From Ruminococcaceae bacterium UBA5397 (GTDB lineage: Bacteria; Bacillota; Clostridia; Oscillospirales; Acutalibacteraceae): a stretch of 8,239 nt of DNA. The position numbers and the translations under genes are program-made. Below are positions 1 through 6,458 of this stretch, one piece after another. Location: the NCBI GenBank assembly GCA_002411615.1, contig DHOF01000061.1, forward strand, positions 473 through 8,711, read 5' to 3'. Every line of letters begins with the position of its first letter. Position 1 is the first letter of the stretch. The notes beneath the pieces are model-generated. The model saw only the letters and a program-made list of their open reading frames with translations, did not search any database and was not told where the DNA came from.

Positions 1-1
1 G

Positions 2-36
2 GGTGCTTGACCAGAAGAGGGAGAGCGCCTTTTTTT
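2..36 (+). terminator. Possible intrinsic terminator of an upstream gene
   Basis: GGTGCT (2-7) can pair with AGCGCC (24-29), allowing one G-U pair, and seven T residues follow (30-36). The 16-base loop is long for a terminator, so the true left arm may lie partly outside the window. It would separate the dpp operon from whatever gene precedes it. Confidence 0.4.
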
Positions 37-41
37 GTACA

Positions 42-71
42 TTGACTTTATTTTTTAAAGAAGATGATAAA
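42..71 (+). promoter_or_regulatory. Likely sigma-A type promoter of the dpp operon
   Basis: TTGACT (42-47, five of six consensus bases) is followed after 18 bp by GATAAA (66-71, four of six). It lies just after the possible terminator and about 55 bp before the dppA start, so transcription would begin near 78. The leader then contains a small hairpin, TGCAG/CTGCA with a GAGA loop (91-104), and a strong ribosome binding site. I see no convincing operator palindrome. The -10 match is moderate. Confidence 0.5.
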
Positions 72-127
72 AACGTGCTTTTGCAAATTGTGCAGGAGAC
101 TGCAGAAGATTGAAAAGGGGTAGTTTT

Positions 128-1735
128 ATGAAGAAGAGCAAGAAGCTGCTTGCGCTGGCTCTGGCTACAGCCATGGTGGGTGCAAGTATGGTTGGCTGCG
201 GCAGCAGCCGCGCGGGCAGTACTACCGCCTCCGGGACTACATCCGGAAGCCAGATGGCAGATACCATTACGTTTGCGCAGGGCGCAGATCCTCGTGGATT
301 GGATCCGGCCTATGTTGATGACGGTGAATCTGCTAAGATTATGTGCAACATTTACGAGGGACTTTTAAAGTACAACAAGGATTCCACCGAAGTAGAGCCC
401 TGCCTTGCAAAGAGCTGGGAGATCAGCGATGACGGGCTTACTTATACCTTCCATCTTCAGGAGGGTGTCAAGTTCCAGGATGGTACCGATTTTAACGCAG
501 ACGCTGTTAAAAAGAGCATTGACCGTCAGCTGGAGCCGAACCGCAGTTCCGATATGCCTTATGCTTCCTTTGTTTATGGAACTGAGGCAGATAATACCGG
601 CGTAAAAGCAGTCAAGGTAGTCGATACCAACACAGTCGAAATCGATCTGCGTTCTGCTAATACTGCATTCCTTAAAAACATGGCAATGTGCATGGCAGCT
701 CCAATCGTCAGCCCCACTGCTCTTGATAAGAACAAGGGCAATTTGAACGAAGCTCCCTGCGGCACCGGCCCTTACACCTTTGTTTCTTGGAACAAAGGAC
801 AGAGTGTTGTTTTGAAGAAGAACGACAATTATTGGGATAAGGACAACGCAGCAAAGACTGAGAACATTGTTTTCCGCTTTATTGCTGAAAATGCTGCTCG
901 TGTAACGGCTCTCAATAATGGCGAAGTTGATGTAATCGACGGAATTGATGATACGGTAGTACCGACCATTCAGGATGCCGGCAACAAGATCTTTAATGAA
1001 GACGGCATGACCATCAACTACATGGCATACAACACAAAGAGCGATACCTTCAAGAATGCAGCTGCTCGTAAAGCTGTCAATGAAGCAATTAATGTTCCGG
1101 AACTTGTGAAAGCACTTTATGGAGATTATGCTTCTGTTGCAAATTCCGTAATGCCTACTTTTATGGCACCGTATGATACCGATATTCAGCAGACTCAGTA
1201 TGATCCGGAAAAAGCAAAAGCAGATTTAGCTGCAGCCGGTGTTACTAAGATTAAGATGCTTACCTATACAAACCCTCGTCCGTACAACACAAAGGGTGGC
1301 CAGCAGCTGGCAGAAACCATTAAGGGATATCTGGATAAGGTCGGCGTTGACTGCGAGATCGATGCTTATGACTGGACTACTTATAAGCAGAAGATCGAGA
1401 CAGAATCCTACGATGTTGCATTCTATGGCTGGACCGGTGATAATGGTGACCCGGATAACTTTATGAACCTGCTCGCCGATAAGACCGTTTCCATGAATAT
1501 TGCTCGTTACGACGATCCTACTTATAGAGCATTGATTCAAAAGGGCATTGCTACAAAAGACGGTGCCGATCGTGACGCAGTTTATAAGCAGTGTGAGCAA
1601 ATGGTTGCAGATCAAAATGTCTGGCTTTTGATTTCACACTCCAAGAATCTGTGTGGATACAATCCAAAGGTTCAGGGCTTCTACTATCATCAGACCGGTA
1701 TCACTCCATTTGCTGGGGTTACCAAAACGAAATAA
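128..1735 (+). CDS. dppA: ABC transporter substrate-binding lipoprotein, dipeptide/oligopeptide type (DppA-like)
   Basis: Extracellular binding protein of a peptide ABC importer, 535 aa, SBP family 5. It should capture peptides outside the cell and deliver them to the DppB/DppC channel. The N-terminus is a lipoprotein signal: a Lys-rich start (KKSKK), a hydrophobic stretch, and MVGC with Cys24 as the probable lipidated residue. A Gly/Ser/Thr-rich linker follows. Family marks include GTGPY at 212-216 and WTGDNGDPDNF at 435-445. The second closely resembles the DppA segment that carries the Asp binding the peptide amino group, which favours a di- or short-peptide ligand. ATG at 128 is chosen over in-frame TTG at 110 because AAAAGGGG (113-120) sits 7 bp before it and the signal peptide then starts normally. 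It is first in the operon and separated from dppB by a large hairpin. The exact substrate is inferred; haem, glutathione or nickel relatives cannot be fully excluded. Confidence 0.93.
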   Translation: MKKSKKLLALALATAMVGASMVGCGSSRAGSTTASGTTSGSQMADTITFAQGADPRGLDPAYVDDGESAKIMCNIYEGLLKYNKDSTEVEPCLAKSWEISDDGLTYTFHLQEGVKFQDGTDFNADAVKKSIDRQLEPNRSSDMPYASFVYGTEADNTGVKAVKVVDTNTVEIDLRSANTAFLKNMAMCMAAPIVSPTALDKNKGNLNEAPCGTGPYTFVSWNKGQSVVLKKNDNYWDKDNAAKTENIVFRFIAENAARVTALNNGEVDVIDGIDDTVVPTIQDAGNKIFNEDGMTINYMAYNTKSDTFKNAAARKAVNEAINVPELVKALYGDYASVANSVMPTFMAPYDTDIQQTQYDPEKAKADLAAAGVTKIKMLTYTNPRPYNTKGGQQLAETIKGYLDKVGVDCEIDAYDWTTYKQKIETESYDVAFYGWTGDNGDPDNFMNLLADKTVSMNIARYDDPTYRALIQKGIATKDGADRDAVYKQCEQMVADQNVWLLISHSKNLCGYNPKVQGFYYHQTGITPFAGVTKTK

Positions 1736-1753
1736 GTAGAGTCGACTGCATTT

Positions 1754-1813
1754 TATAAACGCAGTGCTTGCCGGAAGCTGTCGGCAGTGATAGCTTCCGG
1801 CAATGCGTTTATA
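1754..1813 (+). other. Large intercistronic stem-loop between dppA and dppB
   Basis: Two nested perfect inverted repeats are visible: TATAAACGCA (1754-1763) with TGCGTTTATA (1804-1813), and TTGCCGGAAGCT (1768-1779) with AGCTTCCGGCAA (1792-1803). Only a four-base bulge (1764-1767) separates them on the left side, giving about 22 base pairs capped by a 12-base loop. No T-run follows, so it is not a standard terminator. It begins 18 bp after the dppA stop and ends 41 bp before the dppB start. The likely role, by analogy with other binding-protein operons, is protecting the dppA mRNA 3' end or causing partial termination so that DppA exceeds its partners. Confidence 0.8.
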
Positions 1814-1838
1814 TTGGTTACTATTTGGAAAAAGAAGG

Positions 1839-1844
1839 AAAGGA
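1839..1844 (+). promoter_or_regulatory. Ribosome binding site deciding the dppB TTG start
   Basis: AAAGGA lies 10 bp before TTG at 1855, within the purine-rich run 1831-1844. The longer in-frame TTG at 1768 lies inside the stem of the 1754-1813 hairpin and has no usable site, so it is rejected. Confidence 0.6.
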
Positions 1845-1854
1845 CGTATACAGC

Positions 1855-2871
1855 TTGTTTAAGTATACTGTAAAACGCATTTTGCAGCTGATTCCGGTCC
1901 TTTTGGGTGTTTCCATTATCGTTTTTCTAATTATGCGTGTCTTTTCACCGGATCCAGCGGGTGTTGTGCTTGGGCAGCATGCAACTCCGGATGCGATGCA
2001 GGCATGGCGCCAGGAAAATGGTTTGAATAATCCCATTTGGCTTCAATACTGGAATTTTCTTATCGATGCGCTTCATGGAGATTTAGGAACCTCCTATTAT
2101 ACACATTCTCCTGTAACACAGGAAATTGCTTCTCGTTTTCCTGCAACGGTTGAGCTGGCAATTTGTGCAATTATTCTTGCTTCTATTTTTGGAATCCTGC
2201 TCGGAGTGATCAGCAGCGTTAAGAAAAATTCACTTGCAGATCATGCCAGTATGATTTTGGCACTGATTGGTGTCTCTATGCCGATCTTTTGGTCCGGCAT
2301 GTTGATGATTATCCTTTTTTCCGGTACATGGCATCTTTTGCCGAGCAGCGGACGAATTGACCCAATGCTTCAGCCGGTTGGAGGAACAGGACTTTATCTG
2401 ATTGATACCTTGTTTTCCGGCGACTTTGAAGCCTTTGGCAACGCCTTGCAGCACTTGATTTTGCCGACAGTTGCGTTGAGCCTTTACTCGATGGCAATTA
2501 TTACTCGTATGACTCGTTCCAGTATGTTGGAAACATTGGACCAAGATTACATACGTACTGCCGAAGCAAAAGGACTCACAAGAGGACGCGTGGTGCAGCA
2601 TCATGCGCTGCGCAATGCGATGATCCCGGTTACGACAGTAATCGGACTGCAGTTTGGCAGCCTCCTCGGCGGAGCTGTTCTGACAGAGACGGTTTTTGCA
2701 TGGCCTGGTATTGGAAAATATACGGTCGAATGTATTTTAAAATCCGACTTCCCAGTTGTCCAGGGGGTCGTTCTGCTGATAGCAGTGATCTTTGTTTTAC
2801 TGAATTTGGTGGTTGATATCATCTATGCATTCCTGGATCCGCGCATCAAGTACGCAAAGAAAGAAGGTTGA
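1855..2871 (+). CDS. dppB: Peptide ABC transporter permease, first subunit (DppB-like)
   Basis: Inner channel subunit of the importer, 338 aa, close to the usual DppB length. Starting at TTG 1855 gives an N-terminus of the form MFKYTVKRILQLIPVLLGVS, typical of this family: a short basic cytoplasmic end and a first membrane helix at about 9-29. Further hydrophobic segments lie near 99-121, 133-155, 196-215, 255-278 and 300-325, with a large external region after helix 1. The cytoplasmic EAA coupling loop that contacts the ATPases is clear at 231-258 (DYIRTAEAKG through RNAMIP). It should pair with DppC to form the pore. The stop is 5 bp before the dppC start, so the two are probably co-translated. 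Read further upstream, the frame would extend through the intercistronic hairpin, which does not look coding. The family is certain; the start codon is an inference. Confidence 0.9.
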   Translation: MFKYTVKRILQLIPVLLGVSIIVFLIMRVFSPDPAGVVLGQHATPDAMQAWRQENGLNNPIWLQYWNFLIDALHGDLGTSYYTHSPVTQEIASRFPATVELAICAIILASIFGILLGVISSVKKNSLADHASMILALIGVSMPIFWSGMLMIILFSGTWHLLPSSGRIDPMLQPVGGTGLYLIDTLFSGDFEAFGNALQHLILPTVALSLYSMAIITRMTRSSMLETLDQDYIRTAEAKGLTRGRVVQHHALRNAMIPVTTVIGLQFGSLLGGAVLTETVFAWPGIGKYTVECILKSDFPVVQGVVLLIAVIFVLLNLVVDIIYAFLDPRIKYAKKEG

Positions 2872-2876
2872 CCGCG

Positions 2877-3785
2877 ATGAAAAAACGACGAACTTCTGAA
2901 GCGGCCGCTTCTGCCCAGATTCTTGAAAAGCCAGAATCCTTGTGGCGTAGTATGTGGGATTCTCTGAAAGAGAACCGCGCAGCAATGATCAGCCTTTTTG
3001 TAATTGCTGCCTTGGTACTGATTGCGGTAACGACAGCGATTTTCCCTAAAATCTTACCGTATGATCCTTATGATCAGGACCTTTCGCAGGCAAAACTATG
3101 GCCAAGTCCGGCACATATCTGCGGAACAGATCAGAATGGACGCGATATTTTTGCGCGTATCCTTGTGGGTACGCAGATTAGTCTTTCTGTTGGCTTGGCA
3201 GCTGTTACGATCAGCTTAGTGATCGGTGTTGTACTGGGTGCAATCGCCGGTTACCGCGGCGGAAAAATTGATGCGGTTATCATGCGCTTTATGGATATTA
3301 TGCTGAGCATTCCCTCTATCCTGCTGGCAATCGCATTTATGGCTGCTTTAGGAAAAGGAATTGACAAGGCTGTTATTGCAATCGGGCTAGTTTCCATTCC
3401 GGAATATGCGCGAATTGTCCGCAGCCAGATTCTTTCCGTAAAAGAAAATGATTATGTGCAGGCGGCTCGCGTAATCGGTGATAAGGATGGACGGATTATT
3501 TTCCGTCATATCTTACCGAACGTGACTTCTTCCATTGTCGTCCGTGCAACTTTGGGTATTTCTTCCGCAGTGCTGGATACAGCCGCCTTGGGCTTCTTAG
3601 GCTTAGGCGTACAGCCGCCTTTGGCAGAATGGGGCGATATGCTGGGAAGAGCTCGCGGAATGATCCTCCAATTCCCTTATATGCTGATCTTTCCAGGGCT
3701 TGCGATCACGATTACCGTGCTTGCATTCAACCTGCTTGGAGATGGCCTTAGGGATGCGCTTGATCCGAAATCCAGAAAGAATTGA
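2877..3785 (+). CDS. dppC: Peptide ABC transporter permease, second subunit (DppC-like)
   Basis: Second channel subunit, 302 aa, the usual size for DppC. A basic cytoplasmic N-terminus (MKKRRTSE) of about 34 residues leads into a first membrane helix near 35-58, as in OppC_N-type proteins. The conserved segment GTDQNGRDIFARILVG follows, ahead of the transport domain. The EAA loop lies at 192-215 (DYVQAARVIG through RHILPN) and would dock onto DppD/DppF. In the EAA loop the residues after Gly201 are DKDG, where many relatives have A-S-D-x; this is minor variation. ATG 2877 is preferred because AAGG (2864-2867) is 9 bp upstream. The in-frame TTG 2868 abuts that site directly and is rejected. 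It lies 5 bp after dppB and 9 bp before dppD, so it is part of one transcript. Confidence 0.92.
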   Translation: MKKRRTSEAAASAQILEKPESLWRSMWDSLKENRAAMISLFVIAALVLIAVTTAIFPKILPYDPYDQDLSQAKLWPSPAHICGTDQNGRDIFARILVGTQISLSVGLAAVTISLVIGVVLGAIAGYRGGKIDAVIMRFMDIMLSIPSILLAIAFMAALGKGIDKAVIAIGLVSIPEYARIVRSQILSVKENDYVQAARVIGDKDGRIIFRHILPNVTSSIVVRATLGISSAVLDTAALGFLGLGVQPPLAEWGDMLGRARGMILQFPYMLIFPGLAITITVLAFNLLGDGLRDALDPKSRKN

Positions 3786-3794
3786 GGCGTGACA

Positions 3795-4772
3795 ATGCTG
3801 CTAGAAGTAAAAAACTTAGTGACGGAATTTCATATGAAACGCGGCACGGTCAAAGCGGTCAATAACATAAGTTATCAGGTGGATCAGGGAGAAATTCTTG
3901 CCATCGTTGGAGAATCCGGCTCCGGAAAGAGCGTTTCCTCTTTGTCAATTATGGGATTGATTAGAAGCCCTGGCGAAATTGCTGCCGGTGAAATTATTTA
4001 TAACGGACAAGATCTTTTGAAGCTTTCTCAAAAAGAGATGCAGAAAATCCGCGGAGATAAAATCAGCATGATTTTTCAGGAGCCGATGACTAGCTTGAAT
4101 CCGGTGTACCGAGTAGGCGATCAGATTACGGAGAGCATTTTGACGCATATGAAAATCTCCAAAGAAGAGGCAAAAAAACGTGCGATTAAGATGCTGGAGA
4201 TTGTAGGAATCCCAAGTCCGGCAGACCGCTTTAATGATTATCCGCACCAGATGAGCGGTGGTATGCGTCAGAGAGTGATGATCGCAATGGCGATTTCCTG
4301 TGATCCGGAACTGCTGATTGCTGATGAACCGACAACGGCTTTGGATGTGACCATTCAGGCACAGATTCTGGATCTGCTCAAGCAGATGCGGGATAAATTC
4401 CATATGGCGGTGCTCTTGATTACGCATGACCTTGGTGTGGTTGCTGAGACTGCTGATCGTGTGCTTGTCATGTACTGCGGTCAAGTTGTAGAAGAAGCCG
4501 ATGTAAAAGAATTGTTCCAAAAACCTCTGCATCCATATACGCTCGGACTGCTCAAATCGATTCCAAAATTGGAAGACGAGAGCAAAGAGCCCCTTTATAT
4601 GATCAAAGGAATGGTTCCGAATCCGCTGCATATGCCTCCCGGATGCCCATTCAGTGACCGCTGTGATCGCTGTATGGAGCGCTGCCGGAAAGAAATGCCG
4701 GATCTTCAGGAAATAAATGGGCGTAAGGTGCGCTGTTTCCTGTATGATCAGAAAGAGGAGGTGCAGGCATGA
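3795..4772 (+). CDS. dppD: Peptide ABC transporter ATPase, DppD/OppD type
   Basis: One of two cytoplasmic ATPases that power import, 325 aa. All catalytic motifs are intact: Walker A GESGSGKS (39-46), signature MSGGMRQR (153-160), Walker B LLIADEP (173-179) and the H-loop ITHD (209-212). The C-terminal oligopeptide-transporter extension has HPYTLGLLKSIP followed by a cysteine group at 284, 290, 293, 297 and 314. Cysteines at this place are a family trait, and an iron-sulfur cluster has been described in a mycobacterial DppD. Cys293 appears additional to the usual spacing. ATG 3795 is preferred to GTG 3789 because GAGG (3784-3787) is 7 bp before the ATG but only 1 bp before the GTG. The stop overlaps the dppF start (ATGA), implying translational coupling and equal dosage. 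Confidence 0.94.
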   Translation: MLLEVKNLVTEFHMKRGTVKAVNNISYQVDQGEILAIVGESGSGKSVSSLSIMGLIRSPGEIAAGEIIYNGQDLLKLSQKEMQKIRGDKISMIFQEPMTSLNPVYRVGDQITESILTHMKISKEEAKKRAIKMLEIVGIPSPADRFNDYPHQMSGGMRQRVMIAMAISCDPELLIADEPTTALDVTIQAQILDLLKQMRDKFHMAVLLITHDLGVVAETADRVLVMYCGQVVEEADVKELFQKPLHPYTLGLLKSIPKLEDESKEPLYMIKGMVPNPLHMPPGCPFSDRCDRCMERCRKEMPDLQEINGRKVRCFLYDQKEEVQA

Positions 4773-5752
4773 CAGATGAAGTCTTGATTGATGTACAGCA
4801 TCTTTATAAGCGGTTTGTTGTCGATACCAATTTCTTTGGACGTCCTACTTCAGTGCTGAAAGCAGTTGACGATGTTTCTTTCCAGATCCATAAAGGGGAA
4901 GCCTTCGGTTTGGTAGGAGAGTCCGGCTGCGGAAAGACGACAATTGGTAAAATGTTGGTAAATCTTTACACGCCTTCCGAAGGAAAGATTTTCTTTGAGG
5001 GAAAAGAATTGACCGCAATGAAACCGAAGGAGCGCCGGGAATACTGTAAAGATATTCAGTTGATTTTTCAGGACCCGTATGCTTCTCTGAACCCTCGTAT
5101 GACAGTAGGAGATATTATTGCGGAGCCAATTCGAATTAATCATTTGCTTCCGGATAATGAAGTGGAGAACAGAGTGACCTATCTGCTCAACTGTGTGGGA
5201 TTGGCAAATCATATGCGCAACCGCTATCCGCATGAATTTTCAGGTGGTCAGCGGCAGCGTGTCGGAATTGCCCGTGCCTTGGCAGTTCAGCCGAAATTGA
5301 TCGTTTGTGATGAGCCTGTTTCTGCTTTGGATGTGTCTATTCAGGCACAGGTCTTAAATCTTTTGGATGACCTGAAAGATGAGTTTGGGCTGACCTATCT
5401 GTTTATAGCCCATGGATTAAATGTTGTGAAACATATCAGTGATCGGGTCGGCGTTATGTATCTTGGAAAATTGATGGAAATAGCGCCAAAACATGAATTG
5501 TATGCAAACCCGCTCAATCCCTATACAAAGGCGCTGCTTTCTGCGATTCCTTCGGTGAATCCGGAAACACGCCGGAAGCGTATTATTTTACAAGGAGATG
5601 TTCCGAGTCCGATCGATCCGCCGGCAGGCTGCCGTTTTTGCAGCCGCTGCTTTGAAAAGGTAGACGGGTGTGATTCGGTTACGCCGGAACTTCGAATGGT
5701 ACAGCCGAATCATTGGGTCGCATGCCATCGCTTTGATGATCAGAATTTGTAA
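4769..5752 (+). CDS. dppF: Peptide ABC transporter ATPase, DppF/OppF type
   Basis: Partner ATPase of DppD, 327 aa. Motifs in order: Walker A GESGCGKT (50-57), signature FSGGQRQR (157-164), Walker B with DEP at 181-183, and switch His215. The residue after that histidine is Gly (AHGLNVV), where the family almost always has Asp (SHDL); this is unusual but the remaining motifs are intact. The C-terminal extension has NPYTKALLSAIP, GDVPSPIDPP and a cysteine group at 288, 291, 294, 301 and 319, of which Cys291 looks extra. The ribosome binding site AGGAGG (4756-4761) is the strongest in the operon and lies 7 bp before the ATG. The start overlaps the dppD stop by four bases. It is the last gene of the operon; a terminator follows about 40 bp later. 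Confidence 0.94.
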   Translation: MTDEVLIDVQHLYKRFVVDTNFFGRPTSVLKAVDDVSFQIHKGEAFGLVGESGCGKTTIGKMLVNLYTPSEGKIFFEGKELTAMKPKERREYCKDIQLIFQDPYASLNPRMTVGDIIAEPIRINHLLPDNEVENRVTYLLNCVGLANHMRNRYPHEFSGGQRQRVGIARALAVQPKLIVCDEPVSALDVSIQAQVLNLLDDLKDEFGLTYLFIAHGLNVVKHISDRVGVMYLGKLMEIAPKHELYANPLNPYTKALLSAIPSVNPETRRKRIILQGDVPSPIDPPAGCRFCSRCFEKVDGCDSVTPELRMVQPNHWVACHRFDDQNL

Positions 5753-5790
5753 AGCTTGAAAAAGTCCCTTTTTCTTCTTTTTACCTTTAA

Positions 5791-5826
5791 GTCGGTGTTT
5801 CTCGCAAAGAGGACACCGGCTTTTTT
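5791..5826 (+). terminator. Intrinsic terminator of the dpp operon
   Basis: GTCGGTGT (5791-5798) pairs with ACACCGGC (5813-5820), with one G-U pair, and is followed by six T residues (5821-5826). The stem can be extended by CTC/GAG (5801-5803/5809-5811) after a small bulge. A weaker A/T hairpin, GAAAAAG/CTTTTTC (5758-5774), lies directly after the dppF stop. The T-run overlaps the -35 box of the next promoter. Confidence 0.88.
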
Positions 5827-5853
5827 GACTTTATTCCGAAAATCTTTTATAAT
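5825..5853 (+). promoter_or_regulatory. Strong sigma-A type promoter for the GIY-YIG gene
   Basis: TTGACT (5825-5830) and a perfect TATAAT (5848-5853) are separated by 17 bp, nearly ideal consensus. Transcription would start near 5860, leaving a leader of about 144 bases before the GTG at 6004. That leader (5861-6003) is very A/T-rich; I see no convincing structure or gene in it, only two loosely similar A-rich stretches each starting CGGAT. Confidence 0.75.
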
Positions 5854-6003
5854 AAAACAAGGTAAAATAGAAACTGACGGATTTAAAAAATAAAATTCAA
5901 AACGGATCAAATTAAAAAATCAGGACTTCTATAAAATTGAATGAAAAAAATTCGAAAAAATCAAATTATCAAGGCCGATATTTAGAAAAAAGAAGGAAAA
6001 TTC

Positions 6004-6291
6004 GTGGAAGAAAAGAATTGGACTTATATTCTTCTCTGCTCAGACGGCACCCTTTATACTGGGTGGACGAATCATTTATCAGCTCGTGTAAAAACGCACC
6101 AGGACGGAAAAGGAGCCAAATATACGCGGGCTCGTAGGCCGGTAAAACTTGTTTATCAGGAATGCTTTTTAAGTCGTCGGGAAGCGATGCAGCGTGAGTG
6201 TGAAATTAAGCGAATGCCTAGAAAGAAAAAGTTGGAACTGGTGTGTAATACGCAAGAAAATGCAGGATTTTTAAAAGAGAAGTTTTGCTGA
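6004..6291 (+). CDS. Small GIY-YIG nuclease-domain protein (UPF0213/YhbQ-YazA type)
   Basis: A 95 aa protein made almost wholly of one GIY-YIG domain. The two core strands are seen as TYILL (7-11) and LYTGWT (17-22). The helix that follows has Arg28 and His32 (SARVKTH). Then comes the family stretch GKGAKYTRARRPVKLVY (35-51) and the acidic helix REAMQRECEIK (59-69), where Glu65 is the likely metal ligand. The motif set resembles the single-domain YhbQ/YazA group, whose members are putative DNA nucleases with uncertain cellular roles; repair or DNA maintenance is usually assumed. GTG 6004 is chosen because AAGGA (5993-5997) lies 6 bp before it. An overlapping frame from 5937 lacks these features. 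The gene has its own strong promoter and no functional tie to the importer is evident. Confidence 0.88.
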   Translation: MEEKNWTYILLCSDGTLYTGWTNHLSARVKTHQDGKGAKYTRARRPVKLVYQECFLSRREAMQRECEIKRMPRKKKLELVCNTQENAGFLKEKFC

Positions 6292-6346
6292 CAAACCAAA
6301 AATTTATTTTTTATGAAACAAAATAAAGAAAAATTTCAAAAAAGAC

Positions 6347-6375
6347 TTGCTTTTTAAAGAAAGTTGTTACATAAT
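6347..6375 (+). promoter_or_regulatory. Likely promoter of the Lrp/AsnC-family gene
   Basis: TTGCTT (6347-6352, four of six) and CATAAT (6370-6375, five of six) are 17 bp apart, with initiation expected near 6382. The surrounding DNA is A/T-rich. The promoter lies within 100 bp after the GIY-YIG stop and directly before a strong hairpin. Confidence 0.55.
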
Positions 6376-6388
6376 ATAAGTATCACGC

Positions 6389-6424
6389 AAGGACGCGTGC
6401 CACAAGGGGCACGTGTCCTTTTCT
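6389..6424 (+). promoter_or_regulatory. Terminator-like hairpin in the lrp leader
   Basis: AAGGACGCGTGCC (6389-6401) pairs with GGCACGTGTCCTT (6408-6420) over 13 bp with a single G-U pair and a 6-base loop. The run TTTTCT overlaps and follows the right arm. It sits just after the predicted start of transcription and about 35 bp before the start codon. It could be an attenuator, a 5' mRNA stabiliser, or the terminator of the upstream GIY-YIG gene. As DNA it is also a palindrome that a dimeric regulator could bind. The structure is visible; its role is inferred. Confidence 0.6.
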
Positions 6425-6458
6425 ATTGCGGGAAATAAGTTTTCATGGAATTGAGATG

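Noticed and set aside
1226..1615. 129-codon minus-strand frame opposite dppA
   Set aside because: Fully inside the conserved dppA frame and without a recognisable family; the frame appears open only as a by-product of dppA codon use.
1768..1854. N-terminal extension of dppB from TTG 1768
   Set aside because: It would translate through the long hairpin, lacks a ribosome binding site and adds residues not seen in DppB proteins.
3945..4631. 228-codon open frame on the minus strand opposite dppD
   Set aside because: It lies wholly within the clear dppD coding region, resembles no protein family and has a His/Asn/Gln-rich antisense-type composition. It is a shadow frame.
5877..5925. Two similar A-rich stretches starting CGGAT, possible direct repeats
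   Set aside because: The similarity is mainly poly-A composition beyond five bases, too weak to call a repeat or operator.
5937..6137. 66-codon + strand frame overlapping the GIY-YIG gene
   Set aside because: Low-complexity Lys-rich start and out of frame with the conserved domain; the GIY-YIG frame explains the sequence.
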